Position numbers and translations under genes: made by a program. From the NCBI GenBank assembly GCA_023388315.1, contig JAEWGM010000002.1, forward strand, positions 1 to 64,000: a stretch of 64,000 nt of DNA. The letters are read 5' to 3'. The notes beneath the pieces were generated by a model. That model worked only from the letters and a program-made list of their open reading frames with translations, searched no databases and was not told the DNA's origin. Source of the stretch: Bacteroidota bacterium. GTDB lineage: Bacteria > Bacteroidota > Bacteroidia > Bacteroidales > Dysgonomonadaceae. Each line of letters begins with the position of its first letter. Within the stretch, counting starts at the first letter, position 1. Below are positions 60,122-64,000 of this stretch, piece after piece.

Positions 60122-60150
60122 TTTGTTACGGTTTGAATAATTGTAACAAA
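60122..60150. promoter_or_regulatory. Inverted repeat upstream of the sugar dehydrogenase gene
   Basis: TTTGTTAC and GTAACAAA form an 8-base inverted repeat with a 13-base centre, 15 bases before the start codon. It could be an operator for the dehydrogenase-reductase-DUF2200 unit. Confidence 0.45.
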
Positions 60151-60205
60151 CTAATTTACAGAATGGTTTAGAAATATTAGTTAAAATATGGATGGCAACG
60201 ACTAT

Positions 60206-61030
60206 TTACCTAAAGTTATCGGCCATTGACTTCAACAGTTTTTCAGGCGACATTTCGGGTACAATCATTCTGCGCACGGTTTGCAACGGATAGATTGAAT
60301 CGCGTTTCGACATTAGGATAAACGATAAATCGAAATAATTGGCGAGTTCTTTGGCCGCTTCGTGGTTGTACACGCCATTGGGATATGCCCAATAGTTCAC
60401 GGATTGGCCGATGATTTGTTCCAATTTCTTTTTTGGAGCAATCACTTGAGTTTTCCACGAGGTAGAATCGGTATATTTGGTGGCTATTACGTGATCCCAA
60501 CTGTGCAACCCTACGGTGTGCCCGCGCTCGACCATTTCGGCAATTTGCCCGGTTGACATATAACCTTTCTTGTTGTATGTTACGGTCATAATAAAAAACG
60601 CGCCGCGAAAGTTGTGTTTTTCCAATTCGGGTGCGGCAATTTCAATATGTTCAACGCGTGAGTCGTCAAACGTAATCATAAAAGATTTTTCAGGTAACTC
60701 GCTGTTAAATAGCAAGTAATCGAATAGTTGATCCGGAAGAATAGCGGTGTAACCACTGTCGGCCAACGTTTGCAAATGCGCCGCGAATGTCTTTGGCGAA
60801 ACGGAATAAGCATCGCTCCGTCCTTCTGCGATGCGATGATAGCAGAGAATAGGAATTTCCGGTTTGGCGAGTATTTGTTCCGCGGTGTTGGGCCGCTTTT
60901 CTTGCAATGCAACTTCTTGTGTATTTGAGGTTTCCGCTGATTTGCTTTCGTACGAGTTTTTATTTTCTTGGTGGCAGGAAAAGAGGAGAAGCAGAAAATA
61001 AAGAAGTAAATGTGATTTGCATTTAATCAT
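60206..61030 (-). CDS. Polysaccharide deacetylase family lipoprotein
   Basis: A 274-residue carbohydrate esterase 4 (NodB-like) protein with lipoprotein signal MIKCKSHLLLYFLLLLFSC. NodB motifs: MITFDDSRVEHIEIAAPELEKHN (motif 1, with the catalytic/metal Asp pair), MVERGHTVGLHSWDH (motif 2, the metal-binding His residues), and WAYPNGVYNHEAAKELANYF (motif 3, R replaced by A-Y-P). The start PILCYHRIAEGRSDAYSVSP is typical of the xylanase/chitin deacetylase-like secreted group. Target polymer unknown. ATG 61030 overlaps the stop codon of the upstream nuclease gene by eight bases, pointing to translational coupling with it. Confidence 0.9.
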   Translation of the reverse strand: MIKCKSHLLLYFLLLLFSCHQENKNSYESKSAETSNTQEVALQEKRPNTAEQILAKPEIPILCYHRIAEGRSDAYSVSPKTFAAHLQTLADSGYTAILPDQLFDYLLFNSELPEKSFMITFDDSRVEHIEIAAPELEKHNFRGAFFIMTVTYNKKGYMSTGQIAEMVERGHTVGLHSWDHVIATKYTDSTSWKTQVIAPKKKLEQIIGQSVNYWAYPNGVYNHEAAKELANYFDLSFILMSKRDSIYPLQTVRRMIVPEMSPEKLLKSMADNFR

Positions 61031-62093
61031 TACTTTGAGTTGCATTTATCAATAATTTAAGTTCTTTTTTACTCGGGAGTACTGTCTTGTATTTACTTGC
61101 AAAAATGTGTTCGTTGATTTCAGGTAATGTGTATCTTACGACCGATTCGCTTTTGTTTTGACAAAGTATAATTCCTATCGTTTTGTTTTCATCTTCCAGT
61201 TTCATTTCCCGATCGTAATAATTCACATACATCTGCATTTGCCCGAGATCTTGATGTTTTAATTCTCCAATTTTCAAGTCAACAAGCACAAAGCACTTCA
61301 ATAATCTATTGTAGAAAACTAAGTCTATCCAGAAATGCTTGTCGTCAAAAGATATTCTTTTCTGTCTTGCAACAAACGTAAATCCGTTTCCAAGTTCTAA
61401 TAAAAAATGTTCGAGTTTATCTATGAGTTCTTGTTCTAATTGACTTTCTGAATATACAGAGTGTTCGGGCAAACCTAAGAACTCCAAGACATAGGGATCT
61501 TTTACAGCATCTTTCGGCTTTTCAATAACCAAGCCTTTTTCTGAAAGCTCTTTTACTTTATCTTTATCTCGACTTAAAGTAAGACGAGTATAAAGTGCAG
61601 AATCATATTGACGTTGTAACTCTCTTACACTCCAATTATTCTTAAAACATTCAATTTCATAAAACATTCGTTCGTTTTCGTCATCTATTCGCATTAGCTT
61701 TAAATAATGTGACCAACTCAAATTAAAATTACGAGCTGATGTTCCGGAAATCGCATTTTTGGATTTCGTAGACAGTGTTTGCGGTTTAAAATCGTCAGAC
61801 AGTGTCTGACCAATTGAATAGACAAGATAAAATTGTCGCATCTGTTTCAAGTTGGTTGAGGAAAAACCTTTTCCAAATTCGTTGGTCAATACCTTGGAAA
61901 GTTGTGTTAATAATTGTGTGCCATATTCAGCTCTATTTTTCCCATTTTGCTCTTCTTCAACAATCATTCTTCCAATCTCAAAGTAAGTCGCGACCATTGT
62001 TTGATTGATGGTGCGAACAACATTGTTCCTTGCAGATTGTAGCAAATCAACAACTTCAGAAAAGAATTTGGTATTTGTTAGTGAATGTGTCAT
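61023..62093 (-). CDS. PD-(D/E)XK nuclease family protein (YhcG/DUF1016)
   Basis: A 356-residue protein with an N-terminal DUF1016 winged-helix-like domain (SARNNVVRTINQTMVATYFEIGRMIVEEEQNGKNRAEYG, up to about residue 170) and a C-terminal PD-(D/E)XK nuclease domain (about 195-345). The active-site residues fit FWIDLVFYNRLLKCFVLVDLKIGEL: Asp, then D-x-K. YhcG proteins are proposed to cut or process DNA and are often found in defence or mobile regions. A/T-rich composition differs from neighbouring genes. ATG 62093 is chosen over 62114 because the latter lies inside the -7 element. The deacetylase gene follows with overlap, an unusual partnership. Confidence 0.92.
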   Translation of the reverse strand: MTHSLTNTKFFSEVVDLLQSARNNVVRTINQTMVATYFEIGRMIVEEEQNGKNRAEYGTQLLTQLSKVLTNEFGKGFSSTNLKQMRQFYLVYSIGQTLSDDFKPQTLSTKSKNAISGTSARNFNLSWSHYLKLMRIDDENERMFYEIECFKNNWSVRELQRQYDSALYTRLTLSRDKDKVKELSEKGLVIEKPKDAVKDPYVLEFLGLPEHSVYSESQLEQELIDKLEHFLLELGNGFTFVARQKRISFDDKHFWIDLVFYNRLLKCFVLVDLKIGELKHQDLGQMQMYVNYYDREMKLEDENKTIGIILCQNKSESVVRYTLPEINEHIFASKYKTVLPSKKELKLLINATQSND

Positions 62094-62111
62094 GTGTTTA
62101 TATGAATGTCC

Positions 62112-62119
62112 CAAAGTTA
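62112..62119 (-). promoter_or_regulatory. -7 element (TAACTTTG) of the YhcG gene
   Basis: On the minus strand TAACTTTG matches TAnnTTTG and lies 18 bases before ATG 62093. It covers the alternative codon at 62114. Confidence 0.5.
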
Positions 62120-62135
62120 ACCCTTTTCCTACAAA

Positions 62136-62170
62136 AAAAGCAAGAACTCCAAAAAGAAATCCTTGCTTTT
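62136..62170 (-). terminator. Terminator of the tricorn-like protease gene
   Basis: AAAAGCAAG and CTTGCTTTT pair over a 17-base loop; on the minus strand the stem is followed by TTT. It lies 22 bases beyond the protease stop codon. Confidence 0.8.
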
Positions 62171-62191
62171 AATTCCAATATATGATTATAG

Positions 62192-64000
62192 TTACCTCAC
62201 CTCCACCTCAATCCACTCTGACCTATCCGGCGGTGTGGGTGTCACTACGCGTTTTCGTGGATTTCGTTTAAGCTCATCAAGCAGCACTTCCACCGCCTTT
62301 TCGATGCCCGGGTCGTTGCCTTTAGCCAATTCTTCGGGACGGTCAACTACTTCAATATCGGGCGAAACGCCGATGCCCTCGATAAGCCATTCACCCGATT
62401 GGTCGTAAATACCAAAACGTGGAACGGAAATGTATCCGCCGTCAACCAAGCGCGCGTTGCCCGAAATGCCCACCAATCCGCCCCAGGTGCGGGTGCCGAT
62501 AAGTTTTCCTTCGCCTGTTTTCTTAAAGAAATAGGGGAAAGCATCACCCCCGGACGAAGAGTAGCCGTTGATCAGCATCACTTTGGGGCCGTCGTGCGCG
62601 ATGCCGGGCGATTTCATCGGTTGCGTAATGCCGTTTTGGTGCCAATATACCAGCGTGCGGCGGTTGAGCAGGTCAATCATCCGGTCGGGGATGAAGCCGC
62701 CGCCATTGTATCGGTCATCGATAATGAGCGCGTCTTTATCGTTGTAGGAATACATTCCGCGGTGCAGTTCGCGATTCCCTTCAATGGCGGTGTTGGGCAC
62801 GTGGATGTACCCGATTTTTCCGCCGGAAAGCTTGTCCACCATCGCGCGGCGTTCGCGCACCCAATCCAAATAGCGCAATTCGTGCTCCGATGTGATGGTT
62901 TTCACGTTGTAGGTTCGCGCACCCGAAGCGGATGGAGCGCTGTTCACGCTCAACTCCACGTATCGGCCGCCTAAATTTTCGAGCAATTCATACGGATTGA
63001 TATCGGTGGTGAGTTCCTTGCCGTTGATGCTGATCAGGTAATCGCCTTCGTTTACGTTCACACCGCTTTCGGTTAGGGGCGAACGACGATTCTCGTTCCA
63101 GTTCTCGCCGGCATATATCTTTCTAATTTTGTATCGTTTCGCAGATAAATCGGCTTCCAATTCCGCGCCCAGCAAGCCTCCGTTTATGCGATCCACTTTG
63201 CCGATGTCTCCCCAGTCCACATAAGCGTGGCCGGTATTGGTTTCGCTCACCACTTCGTTGAGAATGTAATCTAAATCGAAACGGCTGGGCACATCGGGCA
63301 ACATTTCGCCATATTTTCTCTGAACGGCTCCCCAATCCATTCCGTGGAGATTGCCTACATAGAAATAGTCGCGGAAAATGCGGAACGCGTCGGCATAAAT
63401 TTGGTTCCACTCTTGACGCGGATCGATTTTCATTGTGAGGTTTTCCAAATCTATTTTCAATTCACCCGCTTTCTGCCCGGGTTGATTTTTTGACACGGAA
63501 TAATCTCTGCCAAAACGATAGATAAAAGATTTTCCATCGGCAGCGAGCGTGGCATTGCCCGCGCCATCGAGAATATCTTCGGTTTTTTCCTCTTTAATGT
63601 TGTAGCGTATAATTTTGTTTCCCGAAGCGAAGAGCAAGCCTTCATCCACTGCGCCAATAATACGGTAACTGCCTGCCGAAACGGGAAGAGCGACAATGCG
63701 GTTTTGAATGTTTTCTAAATCGATGTGCACCTTCAGTGGCTCCTTGTTTTTATTTTTCGTTTCCACCGAATCCGCTTTTTCCTCGCCAAATGGTTCCCTG
63801 TCGTTCTTGTATTGGGTTAGTGAAGTGCCGTCGTTTCTGAGCGGGATGGCGTAAATTCTTCCGGCGTTGTTATACAGATAGTCAAACTCGAAACTGCTGA
63901 ATGCCAGGTTGAAATCGCGATTGGAGGTGAAGAACAGGAATTTTCCATCGCGGCTGAAAGTGGGTTGTCCGTCGGAAAACGACGCGTCGGTAATTTGGTG
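62192..64000 (-). CDS. Tricorn-like S41 family protease, C-terminal part (partial)
   Basis: The frame is open to the window's right edge; 602 C-terminal residues are visible. From the edge inward: a beta-propeller end (SDGQPTFSRDGKFLFFTSNRD), a linker rich in Lys/Glu, the tricorn core region C1 (QIYADAFRIFRDYFYVGNLHGMDW), a PDZ domain (NVNEGDYLISINGKEL, around 62990-63080) and the S41 peptidase domain. The nucleophilic Ser is in NGYSSSGGDAFPYFF. This is the layout of tricorn protease homologues, large oligopeptide-degrading enzymes; in Bacteroidota they are usually exported. The GTG at 63766 is not the true start, since homology continues upstream. Confidence 0.93.
   Translation of the reverse strand, partial: HQITDASFSDGQPTFSRDGKFLFFTSNRDFNLAFSSFEFDYLYNNAGRIYAIPLRNDGTSLTQYKNDREPFGEEKADSVETKNKNKEPLKVHIDLENIQNRIVALPVSAGSYRIIGAVDEGLLFASGNKIIRYNIKEEKTEDILDGAGNATLAADGKSFIYRFGRDYSVSKNQPGQKAGELKIDLENLTMKIDPRQEWNQIYADAFRIFRDYFYVGNLHGMDWGAVQRKYGEMLPDVPSRFDLDYILNEVVSETNTGHAYVDWGDIGKVDRINGGLLGAELEADLSAKRYKIRKIYAGENWNENRRSPLTESGVNVNEGDYLISINGKELTTDINPYELLENLGGRYVELSVNSAPSASGARTYNVKTITSEHELRYLDWVRERRAMVDKLSGGKIGYIHVPNTAIEGNRELHRGMYSYNDKDALIIDDRYNGGGFIPDRMIDLLNRRTLVYWHQNGITQPMKSPGIAHDGPKVMLINGYSSSGGDAFPYFFKKTGEGKLIGTRTWGGLVGISGNARLVDGGYISVPRFGIYDQSGEWLIEGIGVSPDIEVVDRPEELAKGNDPGIEKAVEVLLDELKRNPRKRVVTPTPPDRSEWIEVEVR

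Noticed and set aside
63766..63766. GTG start of the tricorn-like protease
   Set aside because: The frame stays open to the window edge and the upstream translation continues the propeller motifs, so the gene is cut by the edge and does not start here.

Overview
The window is chromosomal DNA of a Bacteroidales-type member of the Bacteroidota. Four things support this. The gene order sppA-lpxK-purine nucleoside phosphorylase-thiL is typical of the group. Promoters upstream of many genes carry the Bacteroidota -7 element TAnnTTTG, in the best cases with a TTTG -33 box 19-20 bases upstream. Protein families such as SecDF fusion, DUF3575/DUF3868, PIN-PhoH and RRM proteins are characteristic of the phylum. 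Shine-Dalgarno sequences are mostly weak or absent. Genus cannot be decided from the sequence alone.

Layout. 1-381: 3' end of an ISL3-type transposase and a tRNA-Phe with a strong terminator. 382-5785 (minus): thiL, an OsmC protein, purine nucleoside phosphorylase, lpxK and sppA. 6023-8666 (plus): an ECF sigma factor, a protein with both an inner-membrane helix and a C-terminal beta-barrel, and a lipoprotein. 8797-16505 (plus): Yip1 protein, smpB, a nucleoside-gate transporter, metH, threonine aldolase and a UPF0316 membrane protein. 16571-19377: tRNA-Gln, a higBA toxin-antitoxin pair and an operon of SPFH protein, PH-like membrane protein and a 54-residue ribbon-helix-helix protein. 19691-26857 (plus): M3 peptidase lipoprotein, secDF, a secreted beta-propeller and tRNA-Thr. 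26889-29619 (minus): engB, a sodium/solute symporter and a HAD phosphatase. 29747-34867 (plus): lipid kinase, a DUF3575-DUF3868/OmpA-DUF3575 module and dinB. 35084-40831 (minus): acyltransferase, ABC-F ATPase, hisS with an unusual insertion and PIN-PhoH. 40967-52329: a second M3 peptidase, RRM protein, tsaB, GHL10 hydrolase, Fur regulator, purA, YugP-type protease, pirin and several small conserved enzymes.

The most unusual part is 52360-53770. A REP-associated tyrosine transposase (RAYT, HUH family) sits in an array of stem-loop repeats organised in units of about 182 bases. Each upstream unit carries a copy of the first ~20 codons of the Crp/Fnr regulator that lies intact just downstream, and a decayed copy of the RAYT 3' end opens the array. 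This looks like repeated duplication of a RAYT-REP-crp junction. Downstream of the Crp gene lies a group of VOC, VOC, SRPBCC and VOC proteins that it may control. The right end (56852-64000, minus) holds a lipocalin, DUF2200, an aldo/keto reductase, a PQQ-type sugar dehydrogenase, a polysaccharide deacetylase overlapping a YhcG/DUF1016 PD-(D/E)XK nuclease, and the C-terminal part of a tricorn-like S41 protease cut by the window edge.

Most genes are housekeeping or conserved. Novelty is concentrated in the RAYT/REP array, the HisRS insertion, the two-membrane ECF-linked protein, the DUF3575 module and the intergenic repeat families that abut stop codons.
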